This document shows positions 9,673-18,949 of a stretch of DNA of 64,000 nucleotides, one piece after another. A program made the translations under genes and the position numbers. Position 1 is the stretch's first letter. Each line of letters begins with the position of its first letter. Source of the DNA: Piscinibacter sp. XHJ-5 (GTDB lineage Bacteria; Pseudomonadota; Gammaproteobacteria; Burkholderiales; Burkholderiaceae_C); the NCBI RefSeq assembly GCF_029855045.1, contig NZ_CP123228.1:4960001-5024000 (forward strand). The letters are read 5' to 3'. Under the pieces are notes generated by a model. The model was not told the origin of the DNA. It did not search any database and saw only the letters and a program-made list of their open reading frames with translations.

Positions 9673-9704
9673 GAATCCTTCACGTCCATTCCACTGAAGG
9701 ATTC
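9673..9704 (+). promoter_or_regulatory. Inverted repeat covering the SDR ribosome-binding site
   Basis: GAATCCTTC (9673-9681) and GAAGGATTC (9696-9704) are perfect 9-bp inverted arms around a 14-base loop, ending 3 bp before the ATG at 9708. The right arm contains the Shine-Dalgarno-like GAAGGA, so a transcript hairpin would bury the ribosome site. Alternatively it could be a dimeric repressor operator. Which it is cannot be told from sequence. Confidence 0.45.
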
Positions 9705-9707
9705 AGC

Positions 9708-10574
9708 ATGAGCAAGACCTGGTTCATCACGGGTGCCACCCGAGGCATCGGCTTCGAGATCGTCAAAGCGGCCCTCGCCCGGGGTGACAAGGTCGTCGCG
9801 ACTGGCCGCGACTTTGCACGCACCGCTCAGGCGTTGGAGAGCCTGCCCGCCGCGCAAGCCGATCGACTGCTGGCCGCACCGCTCGACGTATCCATCGCCG
9901 TGCAGGCGCAGGCCGCCGCCGATGCTGCCGTGTCGCGCTTCGGCCGCATCGACGTGCTGGTCAACAACGCGGGGTTTGGCCAACTGGGTCTGTTCGAGGA
10001 ACTGGAGGCCGCAGCGATCGAGCGTCAGTTCGCCACCAACGTGTTCGGGCTGATGCACGTGACCCGCACGGTGCTGCCGGTGATGCGTCGGCAGCGAGCC
10101 GGACACGTGTTCAACCTGTCCTCGATCGGCGGCGTGCAGGGCTTCAACGGCGCCTCGGTGTACTGCGCGAGCAAGTTCGCCGTAGAGGGCTACTCGGAAT
10201 CGCTGGCGCTGGAGGTGGCGGCTTTCGGCATCGGCGTCACCCTCGTCGAACCGGGCTTCTTCCGCACCGATTTCCTCGACGATCGCTCGGTGCGCTACGG
10301 CAGCATGAAGCTCGAGGACTATGCGCCGGCTTCGGCCGAATTGCAGGACACCTACAGCGCCTACAGTCACCGCCAGGCGGGTGATCCCACAAGATTGGCC
10401 GCCGCACTGGTACGCCTGGCCCACGAGGCGCAGCCGCCGCTGCACTTTGCCGCCGGATCCGATGCCGTCTGCGGCATCCTCAGCGTCCTCGATGCACGGC
10501 GAGCCGAGATCGAGCAATGGCGCTCACTGTCGGAGTCCACCGATTTCCCGCCCCAGGCGGTAGGCACGACCTGA
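9708..10574 (+). CDS. Short-chain dehydrogenase/reductase (SDR)
   Basis: This is a 288-residue classical SDR. The cofactor motif is TGATRGIG (residues 9-16), the structural motif is NNAGFG, the active-site serine is in NLSSIGG, and the catalytic pair is YCASK. The basic residue after the second beta strand (ATGRD) favours NADPH. It starts at ATG 9708 inside a hairpin-prone leader and is divergent from the AraC-type regulator, its probable controller. The substrate is unknown; many close relatives are annotated only as oxidoreductases. No partner genes follow in the same direction. Confidence 0.92.
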   Translation: MSKTWFITGATRGIGFEIVKAALARGDKVVATGRDFARTAQALESLPAAQADRLLAAPLDVSIAVQAQAAADAAVSRFGRIDVLVNNAGFGQLGLFEELEAAAIERQFATNVFGLMHVTRTVLPVMRRQRAGHVFNLSSIGGVQGFNGASVYCASKFAVEGYSESLALEVAAFGIGVTLVEPGFFRTDFLDDRSVRYGSMKLEDYAPASAELQDTYSAYSHRQAGDPTRLAAALVRLAHEAQPPLHFAAGSDAVCGILSVLDARRAEIEQWRSLSESTDFPPQAVGTT

Positions 10575-11156
10575 CCGGCGCCGGTTCTGGGTGTGCGGCC
10601 GACGAAGGATCCGGTGACGACGACGACGCTCAGCAAGGAGAAGGCAGCTGCCGCCGCGGCCGCGCGGGAGTATCGCGGGCCGTGGCTGCAACGCCAGCGG
10701 CGTTCACGCGGCCATTGGCATTCGGCTGAGGGCCCTTCGCGATTCGAGTGGTCCACCATTCGAGCGTCGATCTTGCCGATTCAACCGGATTCCGCACGGG
10801 GAGCGTCCACCATTCAAGCTTGAAACTCGCTCGAGTTTGCGTGTCGTGAATGCGATCCTCACCGGGATTCGCCGTGGCCGCGCGTGCGGCGCGCGCCTCG
10901 GCATACATCAGTCCCATGATCTTGCTCATTTGATTTCATTCCTTGCAGGTTGCGTGCTCGCTCGATGGGTCGAGCACATCGGCAGCCCTGAGGCTGTCGA
11001 CCAGCGATGACGCTGCGCTGTCAGCAGTCTGCGAACGTTGCGTATCGGCGCGACTTCACCGAACGGCCGCTTTGTACTCAACGTGTATTCGATGAGGAGC
11101 GGAACTGATACCCGGGGAGACGAAGATGGCGTCATGCATTTGCATACCATCGCTGC
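10575..11156. other. Long intergenic region without a convincing gene
   Basis: This 582-bp stretch holds no reading frame with recognisable domains. GTCCACCATTC appears at 10751-10761 and again at 10805-10815 (same strand), each followed by a similar AGC. A 99-codon minus-strand frame (10630-10929) reads through both copies, producing two LEWWT peptides, but lacks a ribosome site and resembles nothing known to me. It may be degenerate former coding DNA. The promoter of the DUF938 gene should lie at its right end. Confidence 0.4.
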
Positions 11157-11786
11157 ATGGACGCACGCGAGACCGCCCCCTCCCCCGAGCGCAACAAGCA
11201 GCCGATCCTCGAGGTGCTCGCGCGCGTGTTGCCGCCACGCGGCCTCGTGCTCGAGATCGGCAGCGGCACCGGGCAGCACGTGGCGCACTTCGCCAAGGCT
11301 TTGCCCGCCCTCACTTTCCAGCCAAGCGAGATGGACGTGGAGCGCCATGCTTCCATCGAGGCGTGGGCCGCCGCAGGCAACCTGTCGAACGTGAAGCCGC
11401 CCCTCGCCATCGACGTCACGAAGCGTCCCTGGCCCGTATCCGCGGCCGACGCGGTCGTGTGCATCAACGTGATCCATATCTCCCCGTGGGAGGCCACGCT
11501 CGCGTTGATGGCGGGCGCCGGCACGATCCTGCCCGCCGGCGGCGTGCTTGTGACCTACGGCCCGTACATGCGCGGCGGCGCGCACACGTCGCAGAGCAAT
11601 GAAGCGTTCGACGCGAGCCTGCGCGCAAGGAATCCGCTCTGGGGCGTGCGCGACATCGACAAGGTGGCGGAAGTCGCGGGCAATGAAGGCCTTGCGCTGG
11701 AGGAGGCCGTACCGATGCCGGCAAACAACTTCACGCTGGTCTGGCGCAAATCCACCGGCGCATTCCCCGGCGCGCGGGGTTCTTGA
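11157..11786 (+). CDS. DUF938 domain-containing protein, SAM methyltransferase-like
   Basis: This is a 209-residue protein of the DUF938 family (the eukaryotic homologue is METTL26). The S-adenosylmethionine-binding glycine motif is LEIGSGTGQHVAHFA near residue 36, followed by the acidic strand end QPSEMD and the conserved VVCINVIHISPWEA segment. A C-terminal NFTLVWRK strand completes the Rossmann-like methyltransferase fold. No substrate has been established for the family. It is monocistronic here, with a long non-coding region upstream and the 3' end of a LysR gene 130 bp downstream on the other strand. Confidence 0.9.
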   Translation: MDARETAPSPERNKQPILEVLARVLPPRGLVLEIGSGTGQHVAHFAKALPALTFQPSEMDVERHASIEAWAAAGNLSNVKPPLAIDVTKRPWPVSAADAVVCINVIHISPWEATLALMAGAGTILPAGGVLVTYGPYMRGGAHTSQSNEAFDASLRARNPLWGVRDIDKVAEVAGNEGLALEEAVPMPANNFTLVWRKSTGAFPGARGS

Positions 11787-11916
11787 GCACCTGAGCTGTC
11801 AGCCACGAATGGCAGGAACTGGCCGCTGGCGCGCAGTCAGGCTCTCGAGTCCCTCGAGCCCATGTTCGACATTCGTCGCGACCTGAAGGTTGGCGCTGGT
11901 CGTGGAGGCGCTTCTT

Positions 11917-12801
11917 CTAGCCGTTCAGTACGAGAGACCCCGCCGGATATTGCCCGCACATGAACTCGACGAACGCCCGAACCTTCGGCGCAGGAAGTCG
12001 TCGCGATGTATGCAAGACCCAGAGCGCGACCTCCACGCCCGAAACCGCGCCCCACTGAACCAGCTCTCCACGAGTCAATGGGTTCCACGCGATGGATTGC
12101 GGTATCAGGGCGGCGCCGGCGCCGGCAATTGCAGCGTCGCGAATCATCAGGAACGAGGAAAGTCTCAGCCTCGGGATCGGCTCCAGGATCAGGCGTCCCT
12201 CGTCGAGTGTCCAAGTCCCCGGCTGAAAGCTTGAGGACACGATACCGGGAACGGGTCTGACCTTGCCTGGGGTCGGCACTGGCACGGACGGTGCGGCCAC
12301 GACCACCAGCCGGTCCTTGGCGAAACACCGGCCGACGAGGTTGCTGTCCGGGCCCGGATTGATCCGAATCGCGGCGTCGAACTGCTCCTCGACGAGGTCG
12401 ACGAGGCGATCCTCCGCCACAACCTCGCAGCTGACCTCCGGGTACGCCGCGCAGAACTCGGCGGAGATGCGACCCATCGCAAGCTGAGAGAAGAGCACCG
12501 GCGCAGCGACACGCAAGCGCCCGCGCGGTGCCGACAAGCCCTCGCGGGCGGCAGTCATGGCGTCAATCACCTCGTGCATCGGCCCTTCGGTGCGGTCCAT
12601 CAGCATCTGACCGGCTTCGGTCAGCTTGAGCCCGCGGGCGCTGCGCTCGATGAGTCGCACGCCGAGTTGCTCTTCCAGCTCCGCAATGCGCCGCGACAGG
12701 GTCGCCTTGGATCTCCCGCTCGCACGGCTCGCCTTTCCCAGTCCTCCATTCGTGGCGACGAGCGCGAAGTCGGTCAATGCATTGAGGTCCATGTGTTCCA
12801 T
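11917..12801 (-). CDS. LysR family transcriptional regulator
   Basis: This is a 294-residue LTTR. The N-terminal winged helix-turn-helix contains LGKASRASGRSKATLSRRIA and EEQLGVRLIERS, and the type-2 periplasmic-binding-fold effector domain starts near residue 90 (LRVAAPVLFSQ). The start may be ATG 12801 or ATG 12792 (MDLNALTDF), the latter with GGA six bases upstream. It is divergent from the quinone-oxidoreductase-like gene at 12895, with only 93 bp between. This is the standard arrangement in which the LTTR controls its neighbour. A 6-bp inverted repeat, AAACGA (12807-12812) and TCGTTT (12834-12839), in the gap is a weak candidate binding site. Confidence 0.93.
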   Translation of the reverse strand: MEHMDLNALTDFALVATNGGLGKASRASGRSKATLSRRIAELEEQLGVRLIERSARGLKLTEAGQMLMDRTEGPMHEVIDAMTAAREGLSAPRGRLRVAAPVLFSQLAMGRISAEFCAAYPEVSCEVVAEDRLVDLVEEQFDAAIRINPGPDSNLVGRCFAKDRLVVVAAPSVPVPTPGKVRPVPGIVSSSFQPGTWTLDEGRLILEPIPRLRLSSFLMIRDAAIAGAGAALIPQSIAWNPLTRGELVQWGAVSGVEVALWVLHTSRRLPAPKVRAFVEFMCGQYPAGSLVLNG

Positions 12802-12894
12802 ATTTGAAACGATGTGTCCTCATTTTGGCGTCTTCGTTTTGCCGGCGCAACGACCTATCTTCCCGTCATCGCACTTCGATACGAGGAAACGGAA

Positions 12895-13830
12895 ATGACC
12901 ATCACTCAACGCGCTGTACTGCTACGCGCCTATGGCGGTGTTGCCGCCGCCCAGGTCGCCGAGATCGTCAGGCCCGCAGCCCGAGAGGGCCAGGTTCTGG
13001 TCCGGGTTCGCGCCGCCGGCGTCAACGGCATCGACTGGAAAGTTCGTGAAGGCTACGTCCGCGACGCCTTCCCACTTCAATTGCCCGCCGTGCTGGGTAT
13101 CGAACTCGCAGGCACCGTCGAGGCGGTCGGCCCCGGCGCATCGCGCTTTCGCGTGGGCGATCGCGTCATGGGGCCGCTTGGCGGGCTGGGTGCCTACGCC
13201 GATTTCGTGACGGTCGCCGAGGCGAACCTGGTGCGCACGCCGCCAAGCCTGGCCGACGTCCACGCGGCTGGCGTTCCTGTGGCGGCCGTAGCGGCCTGGC
13301 ACAGCTTGCACCATGCGGGTCCGATCGCCGCAGGCCAGCGAATTCTCATCCAGGGTGCAGCGGGCGGGCTGGGCGGCTATGCCGTGCAGTACGCCAAGCG
13401 GGCAGGCGCCGAAGTCTTCGCGACGGCGGCGACCGCGCATGTCGAGTACGTGCGCAGCCTGGGGGCGGACCACGTCATCGACTACCAGACCCAACGCTTC
13501 GAGTCGGTCGCGCGCGACATCGATCTGGTGCTCGACTACGTCGGCGGCGAAGTGCTCGATCGCTCGTGGCAGGTGCTGACGAAGGACGGCGCGATCGTCG
13601 GCACGTCCTCGCCTGACATCCTTGCACGCACGCCGCCAGGCCGCCGCGGACTGTGGTTCACGAACAAGCCGGACGCTGCTCTCCTGGAGCGGCTGGCGAC
13701 GGAGATCGCCCAAGGCACGCTGGTCTCGAAGCTCGGCGAAGTCATCGGGTTCGCCGACATTCCCGCGGCCATCGAACGCAATCGCACGGACCCTCGCATC
13801 GGCAAGGTCGTCGCGGACTTCTCGCGCTGA
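12895..13830 (+). CDS. NADP-dependent oxidoreductase, MDR (quinone oxidoreductase) family
   Basis: This is a 311-residue medium-chain dehydrogenase/reductase without structural-zinc cysteines, so of the quinone-oxidoreductase type. The N-terminal GroES-like catalytic domain includes VRAAGVNGIDWKVREGY and the GIELAGTV strand. The Rossmann domain has the nucleotide motif IQGAAGGLGGYAVQYAK near residue 155. A good ribosome site (GAGGAAACGGAA) precedes ATG 12895. It is followed 38 bp later by an NmrA-like gene, and both are probably controlled by the divergent LysR protein. Such pairs often serve detoxification of quinones or other electrophiles; the actual substrate is unknown. Confidence 0.92.
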   Translation: MTITQRAVLLRAYGGVAAAQVAEIVRPAAREGQVLVRVRAAGVNGIDWKVREGYVRDAFPLQLPAVLGIELAGTVEAVGPGASRFRVGDRVMGPLGGLGAYADFVTVAEANLVRTPPSLADVHAAGVPVAAVAAWHSLHHAGPIAAGQRILIQGAAGGLGGYAVQYAKRAGAEVFATAATAHVEYVRSLGADHVIDYQTQRFESVARDIDLVLDYVGGEVLDRSWQVLTKDGAIVGTSSPDILARTPPGRRGLWFTNKPDAALLERLATEIAQGTLVSKLGEVIGFADIPAAIERNRTDPRIGKVVADFSR

Positions 13831-13868
13831 TCGATCCCCCACCGCACCCACCACCCCTGGAGTCTTCC

Positions 13869-14738
13869 ATGAGCATTCTCGTCATCGGTGCCACCGGCAC
13901 CATCGGTTCCCTCGTCGTCCAAGGCCTGGCTGCCGCCGGCGCCGAAGTCAGCGCCTTCGTTCGCACGCCCGGCAAGCAACGCTTCCCGGCGGACGTCAAG
14001 GAGGTCGTCGGCGACCTGACCGACGTGCCCTCGTTGCGCGCGGCGCTGTCGTCGGTGCGGACGTTGTTCCTGCTGAACGCCGTCACGCCCGACGAAGTGA
14101 CGCAAGCCCTCGTCGCGCTGAACCTGGCGCGCGAGGCGGGCATCGAGCGGGTCGTCTACCTGTCGGTCATCCACGCGGACAAGTTCACCAACGTGCCGCA
14201 CTTCACCGGCAAGCACACGGTCGAGCGAATGATCGAGAGCCTCGACATTCCGGCGACCATTCTTCGGCCTGCCTACTTCATGCAGAACGAGCGCATGGTC
14301 CAGCAGGTGATCCAGGGCCCCGGTGTCTACCCGATGCCGATCGGCTCGGCAGGCGTCGCGATGATCGATGCGCGAGACATCGCGGACATCGCGGTCGCCG
14401 AACTGCTGCGCCGCGACCGCGCGCCCGCGCCGTTGCCCCGCGCAACGCTGGAGTTGGTCGGGCCCGAGCCATTGACTGGAGAGTCGGCAGCCGACATCTG
14501 GAGTGCCGCGCTCGGTCGCGCAGTGACTTACGGCGGGGACGACCTGTCGGCGTTCGAAGGACAGATGGCTTCGTTCGGGCCCTCCTGGCTTGCCTACGAC
14601 ATGCGGCTGATGATGGCCGGCATCCAGAAGTTCGGCATGCGCGGTTCGGACGGTGCAGCGGATCGCCTGCAGGCCATCCTGGGTCGACCTCTGCGCAAGT
14701 ACATCGACTTCGTCAAGGAGGCCATTGCCGCGTCGTAG
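13869..14738 (+). CDS. NmrA-like NAD(P)-binding protein (atypical SDR)
   Basis: This is a 289-residue atypical SDR. The N-terminal Rossmann motif VIGATGTIGSLVVQGL lies at residues 4-19, and a mid-protein segment (VVYLSVIHAD, then FTGKHTVERMI and ILRPAYFMQNE) is typical of NmrA/HSCARG or NAD(P)H:quinone oxidoreductase 2-like members. The classical YxxxK is not evident. Family members bind NADP(H) as redox sensors or reduce quinones. It lies 38 bp downstream of the MDR gene and is probably co-transcribed. It converges with the acetyltransferase gene 83 bp away. Confidence 0.88.
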   Translation: MSILVIGATGTIGSLVVQGLAAAGAEVSAFVRTPGKQRFPADVKEVVGDLTDVPSLRAALSSVRTLFLLNAVTPDEVTQALVALNLAREAGIERVVYLSVIHADKFTNVPHFTGKHTVERMIESLDIPATILRPAYFMQNERMVQQVIQGPGVYPMPIGSAGVAMIDARDIADIAVAELLRRDRAPAPLPRATLELVGPEPLTGESAADIWSAALGRAVTYGGDDLSAFEGQMASFGPSWLAYDMRLMMAGIQKFGMRGSDGAADRLQAILGRPLRKYIDFVKEAIAAS

Positions 14739-14821
14739 CCGGCCGGTCTGAGCATGTCCACGACGCCGTGGGCGATGCGAAGGTCCAGGCGATCCAGCTT
14801 GGCATGCCCGTTCACGCGCGC

Positions 14822-15721
14822 TCACCCCATCGCCTGCGTGATCAGCGCCCAGCCGCCACACGCGGGGCCCCGCGGCGGCAGCCTGCCGCGCACCATGGCG
14901 GTCACCCTGCCGGCGTGCTGCAGCCCGAGACTTTCCAGCCACTCGGGCAAGCCGCTTTCCGCGTCGACGTCGATGCGCAGGAAATTGCCGGCGTACAGGT
15001 GGCACCAGTGAGCGATCAGGGCGCGCGCGGACGCCATGTCCGGAGCGACCACCGGCCCGATCGCATGCCCGCGTCCGAAACGGCGCAGCACCGAGAAGCC
15101 CACCGCCTCGCCGTCGCGATCGAACACGACGACCTCCTCCTCGTTCAGCAGCCGGCGTAGCAGCGAGGGACGCGGCAGCCCTGCGGCCTTCACGTCGAGC
15201 GTGGCGAGCACATCGGCGTCGTGCCGGTCCACCGGACGCAGGCGCTCTCCTTCCGCCAGCGCCGGCCGCGCGGTCTTCGCGGAGATTCCCTGATGCTGCC
15301 GAATCGATCCGATGCTGCGGAAGCCCAGCCGCTCGTACAGCGGCTCGCCTTCTGCCGTCGCGTGCAGCAGCACGTTGCGTCGCCCGCTGTCCTGCAGCAG
15401 CGCGGTCATCAAACGCCGACCGATGCCATGGCCCTGCAGGGCAGGCGAAACGATGACGAGACCGAGCGTGGCGCGGTCGGTGCCCCACAACCAGCGCAGC
15501 GCGGTGCCCACGACGCTGCCATCGCGTTCGGCCACAACCCCGGTCCCGTGGGCGAACGCGAACTGCCAGTCCTCCACGCGGTGCGGCCAATTGACTCCGG
15601 CCGACAACGCCTGTGCGGCTTCGAGATCGCTGGCGCAGAACGGACGCAGGCGGACGTTGGACGTCAGCGCGGTCAGGGTCGAGTCGTCGTTCGTTGCGGC
15701 GTGGAGTCGAAGTGCGGCCAT
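14822..15721 (-). CDS. GNAT family N-acetyltransferase, two-domain
   Basis: This is a 299-residue protein with an N-terminal GNAT domain: acetyl-CoA motif LQGHGIGRRLMTALL and ending LLHATAEGEPLYERLGF. A second GNAT-like half follows, with FSVLRRFGRGHAIGPVVAP. ATG 15721 (MAALRLHAATND) was chosen; longer in-frame extensions lack domain homology. A diverged paralogue with the same two halves lies at 29468-30340. It is the distal neighbour of alr on the same strand (46 bp), so it may be co-transcribed with dadA-alr. Its acceptor substrate is unknown. Confidence 0.88.
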   Translation of the reverse strand: MAALRLHAATNDDSTLTALTSNVRLRPFCASDLEAAQALSAGVNWPHRVEDWQFAFAHGTGVVAERDGSVVGTALRWLWGTDRATLGLVIVSPALQGHGIGRRLMTALLQDSGRRNVLLHATAEGEPLYERLGFRSIGSIRQHQGISAKTARPALAEGERLRPVDRHDADVLATLDVKAAGLPRPSLLRRLLNEEEVVVFDRDGEAVGFSVLRRFGRGHAIGPVVAPDMASARALIAHWCHLYAGNFLRIDVDAESGLPEWLESLGLQHAGRVTAMVRGRLPPRGPACGGWALITQAMG

Positions 15722-15767
15722 GGTCTTGCGATCGTGAGGAACAAGGGATCGGTGGGGAGCCCGGCCG

Positions 15768-16829
15768 CTACAAGCCGACGTATCGTTTCGGCGCGCGCTT
15801 GGCATTGCACAACAGCTCGTAGGCGATCGTGCCGGCACGCTGCGCGACATCGTCGACCGACACGTCTCGTCCCCAGAGCTCGACCTCGCTGCCCACGCGC
15901 GCCGACGGGAGCTCCGTCAGATCCACCGTCAGCATGTCCATCGACACGCGCCCGACGAGCGGCACGCGATGCCCGTCGACGGCGAGCGGTGTGCCGTCGG
16001 GCGTGCTGCGCGGATAGCCGTCGGCGTAGCCGAATGCCACCAGGCCGACACGCGTCGGCCGCGTCGCGACGAACCGGCCGCCGTAGCCGACCGGCTCGCC
16101 GGCGGCGATCTCGCGCATCGCGACGATCTCGCTGGACACCCGCATGACCGGACGAAGGCCGGTCTGCGGCCCGGCGCCTGCGCCATACAGCGCAATGCCG
16201 CAACGCGCCCAATCACGGCGTGCGGCCGGCCAGGACAACACGCCGGCTGAGTTGGCCAAGCTGTACGGGCCGGGCAGGCCAGCGACTGCACTGTCGAAGC
16301 GGGAAATCTGCTCCGCGGTGAACGCGCTGTCGCATTCGTCGGCCCGCGCGAAATGGCTCATCAGCGTGATCGAGGACAGCTTGCCGGTCGCCATCAGGCG
16401 CGCATGAGCGGCACGGAACGCGTTTGGCGCGAAGCCGCAGCGATGCATGCCGCTGTCGAGCTTCAGCCACACGTGCAAGCTGCCGAGCGGCAGCGAGGAG
16501 GACTCGATCATCGCCAGCTGTTCTTCGTGGTGGACGACGATCCACCAGGACTCCAGCAACGCGGTGTGCAGCTCGGCGACGGAGAACACGCCCTCGAGCA
16601 CGAGCACCGGCGCGCGCACGCCGGCGGCACGCAGCGCCGTCGCTTCGCCGCCGAAGGCAACGGCGAAACCATCCGCCTCCGCGAGAGCACGGGCGCACGC
16701 CACGGCACCGTGACCGTACGCGTTGGCTTTCAACACGGCAAGCAGTCGGCCGCCGTGCAGGCGGCGAAGCACGCGGTGGTTGTGCCGCAGTGCGTCCACG
16801 TCGACCGTGATGCGGGCTGGGCGGGTCAT
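15768..16829 (-). CDS. alr: Alanine racemase
   Basis: This PLP enzyme of 353 residues interconverts L- and D-alanine for peptidoglycan synthesis or, in a dad operon, alanine catabolism. The PLP-binding lysine is in [14 protein letters not shown] near residue 31. The C-terminal beta-domain includes VGYGGRF and [13 protein letters not shown] with the second active-site region. ATG 16829 overlaps the dadA stop (ATGA, 4 bp), the classical dadA-dadX arrangement, so this copy is probably the catabolic racemase. Another biosynthetic alr may exist elsewhere in the genome. Confidence 0.95.
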   Translation of the reverse strand: MTRPARITVDVDALRHNHRVLRRLHGGRLLAVLKANAYGHGAVACARALAEADGFAVAFGGEATALRAAGVRAPVLVLEGVFSVAELHTALLESWWIVVHHEEQLAMIESSSLPLGSLHVWLKLDSGMHRCGFAPNAFRAAHARLMATGKLSSITLMSHFARADECDSAFTAEQISRFDSAVAGLPGPYSLANSAGVLSWPAARRDWARCGIALYGAGAGPQTGLRPVMRVSSEIVAMREIAAGEPVGYGGRFVATRPTRVGLVAFGYADGYPRSTPDGTPLAVDGHRVPLVGRVSMDMLTVDLTELPSARVGSEVELWGRDVSVDDVAQRAGTIAYELLCNAKRAPKRYVGL

Positions 16830-18117
16830 GTCGCGGGGCGGGCAATCCACCGCGCCGGCGCTGCCGGGCGATAGCGCTCGATGCCGAGCCCTTCCGGGTC
16901 GATGTCCGGCCGCCGGCCGAGCATCAGGTCGGCGATCAGGCGGCCGGAGCCGGCCGCCATCGTCCATCCGAGCGTGCCGTGTCCGGTATTGAGGAAGAGG
17001 CCGCGCACCGGCGTGGCGCCGACGATGGGCGTGCTGTCGGGCGTCATCGGGCGCAGGCCGGTCCAGAACTCGCCGGCACCGAGGTCGCCGGCGCCGGGGA
17101 ACGGTCCTGCACCACCATCTCGAGCGTCGCGCGGCGCCGCGGCCGCAGCGCGAGGTCATGGCCCGCAAGCTCGGCCATGCCGCCGATGCGGATGCGGCGG
17201 TCGAAGCGGGTGACCGCCACCTTGTAGGTCTCGTCGAGCACCGTCGACACCGGCGCCGACGACTCGTCGCGCACCGGAATGGTCAGCGAATAGCCTTTCA
17301 CGGGATAGACCGGCACGTCGATGCCGAGCGGCGCAAGCAGCGCGGGCGTGTGGCTGCCGAGTGCGACGACGCAGGCGTCGACGGCCACGCGTTGTTCGCC
17401 CAGGCGCACCGCGACGACACTGCCACCTTCGACCTCGAGCCCGCTCACGACCGAGCCGAACTGGAAGCGCACCCCGAGCGCGGCTGCGCGGTCGGCGAGC
17501 TGGCGCGTGAACAGATGGCAGTCGCCCGTCTCGTCGTTGGGCAGCCGCAGACCGCCGCTCAATCGGTGCGCCACGCGCGCGAGCGCCGGCTCCGCGCGCG
17601 CAAGCTCGTCGCGGCCGAGCAGCTCGAAGGGCACGCCGAAGCCGCGCAGCACCTCGACATCGCGGCCCGCCGCGTCGAGCTGGGCGGCGTTGCGGAAGAG
17701 CTGAAGCGTCCCGAGGCTGCGCTGCTCGTACGACAGCCGCGCTCCGGCGCGCAGCTCGCGCAGCACATCGCGGCTGTACTCGGCCAGGCGCATCATGCGG
17801 CGCTTGTTGGTCGCGTAGCGCTGCGCGGTGCACTGGCCCAGCATGCGCGCGAGCCACGCCCACTGGCCGAGCGAGCCGTCGGGGCGGATCGCCAGTGGCG
17901 CGTGGCGCTGGAACAGCCACTTCAAGGCCTTCAGCGGAACTCCGGGTGCGGCCCACGGCGTCGAATACCCGGGGGACACCTGCCCCGCATTCGCGAAGCT
18001 CGTTTCCAACCCGGGACCGTCCTGCCGCTCCAGGACGACGACGTCGGCGCCCGCTCGCGCGAGGTGCCAGGCGGTGGACACGCCGATCACGCCGGCCCCG
18101 AGAATCGCTACTCGCAT
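16826..18117 (-). pseudogene. dadA: D-amino-acid dehydrogenase, frameshifted
   Basis: This encodes an FAD enzyme that oxidatively deaminates D-amino acids at the inner membrane. ATG 18117 follows a good GGAGAAGGA site. The N-terminus has the dinucleotide motif [20 protein letters not shown], then the hallmark [22 protein letters not shown]. The frame is intact for about 338 codons, then loses one base near 17100-17104, just after LEMVVQD. The C-terminal quarter continues in another frame with [17 protein letters not shown] and [12 protein letters not shown] and ends at 16826, overlapping alr. One extra base would restore a full-length protein of about 430 residues. It is either a recent inactivating mutation or a sequencing error. 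Confidence 0.85.
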
Positions 18118-18330
18118 CTGTCCTTCTCCAATGTCATTGCTGTCCCTCGTCATGAAGGCACAAAAGAATAGATGCAGGTACGCAGTGCATGTTGCCGTTG
18201 TGGGGCCGCCCATCGGCACGGTCTTGCGTAAGAGAGTCGAGGACCGGCATCTCGTCGTGCCGCCCTGACCTGCGCGGCCAGCCCGTGTTGGATGTTCGCC
18301 GGCCTGGTCAAATGACCGGCCCGGGTTCGC

Positions 18331-18453
18331 TCAGTGCAGCTTGACCAGCGGCCGCGTGCGCCGCGCCATGACGCGGGACAGCGTGGCGAGCTTGAGACCG
18401 CCGGCGCCGCCGCCGACGATGACAATCCGGTGCGGGGTCGGCGCGTTGTTCAT
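18331..18453 (-). pseudogene. 5' remnant of a type II NADH dehydrogenase
   Basis: Forty codons starting at ATG 18453 read MNNAPTPHRIVIVGGGAGGL and onwards to ELATRL-like KLATLSRVM, then stop. This is the start of respiratory NDH-2 proteins (MNN..PHRIVIVGGGAGGLELAT), with the first FAD-binding glycine motif. The rest of the roughly 430-residue enzyme is absent; downstream sequence enters the 5' region of dadA. It is a decayed or deleted gene fragment. Assignment rests on the short but characteristic N-terminus. Confidence 0.5.
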
Positions 18454-18683
18454 GCGACTGATTGTCGGCCGCCGACCGTTGAACGATGTGCCGCATCGAA
18501 GACCTTCGGCATCAGTCCGTACCGTTGTTCGGCCCGTCGGTGGCACGTCGTGCGGTGCAGTCATGGCGTGTGGCGGAGGCCACGTGATTGCGCATGATCT
18601 GCCGCCGGGCGGCACACAACGGCACCAGGCGCTGCGACTGTTGACCTATCTTTCTCGCAGCACAGACAGTCGCGAGAAATGCC

Positions 18684-18908
18684 ATGACGCACTGCATGTT
18701 CCCCCCTTCAGCCCACGGGCTGGCGAGCATCGAATTGCGTTTCGTCCACCGGAGGAACGAGCGCAGGTCGTTGGCCTTTCCTTGCGATGCAGCGGGGCGT
18801 GTCGACCTGGACGCGCTCGATGAGCACAAGCGCAACGAGTACCTGTTCGCTCGGGCGCTGATGGGGCGTGACTATGCGTTTCCGGTGATGGCCCCGTGCG
18901 ATCGGTGA
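18684..18908 (+). CDS. Small hypothetical protein
   Basis: A 74-residue reading frame. After a variable first 20 residues comes a compact, charged sequence (RRNERRSLAFPCDAAGRVDL, then LDALDEHKRNEYLFARALMG) that looks like a genuine short folded protein and not a shadow frame. No larger gene overlaps it. No ribosome site is obvious at ATG 18684, and internal ATG 18696 is an alternative. No function is recognised. It stands alone between the ndh remnant and a palindromic repeat. Confidence 0.45.
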   Translation: MTHCMFPPSAHGLASIELRFVHRRNERRSLAFPCDAAGRVDLDALDEHKRNEYLFARALMGRDYAFPVMAPCDR

Positions 18909-18949
18909 AGGCCCGGCGTTCGCGAAGGAACGCGCAGGCAAGCAGGACG

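Noticed and set aside
10630..10929. A 99-codon minus-strand frame starting MSKIMGLMYAEAR
   Set aside because: No ribosome site or recognisable family; composition after residue 60 looks random. Left as part of the intergenic note.
12807..12839. AAACGA / TCGTTT inverted repeat as the LysR operator
   Set aside because: Arms of only 6 bp with a long 21-bp spacer and no T-N11-A core in the expected place; mentioned only as a weak candidate.
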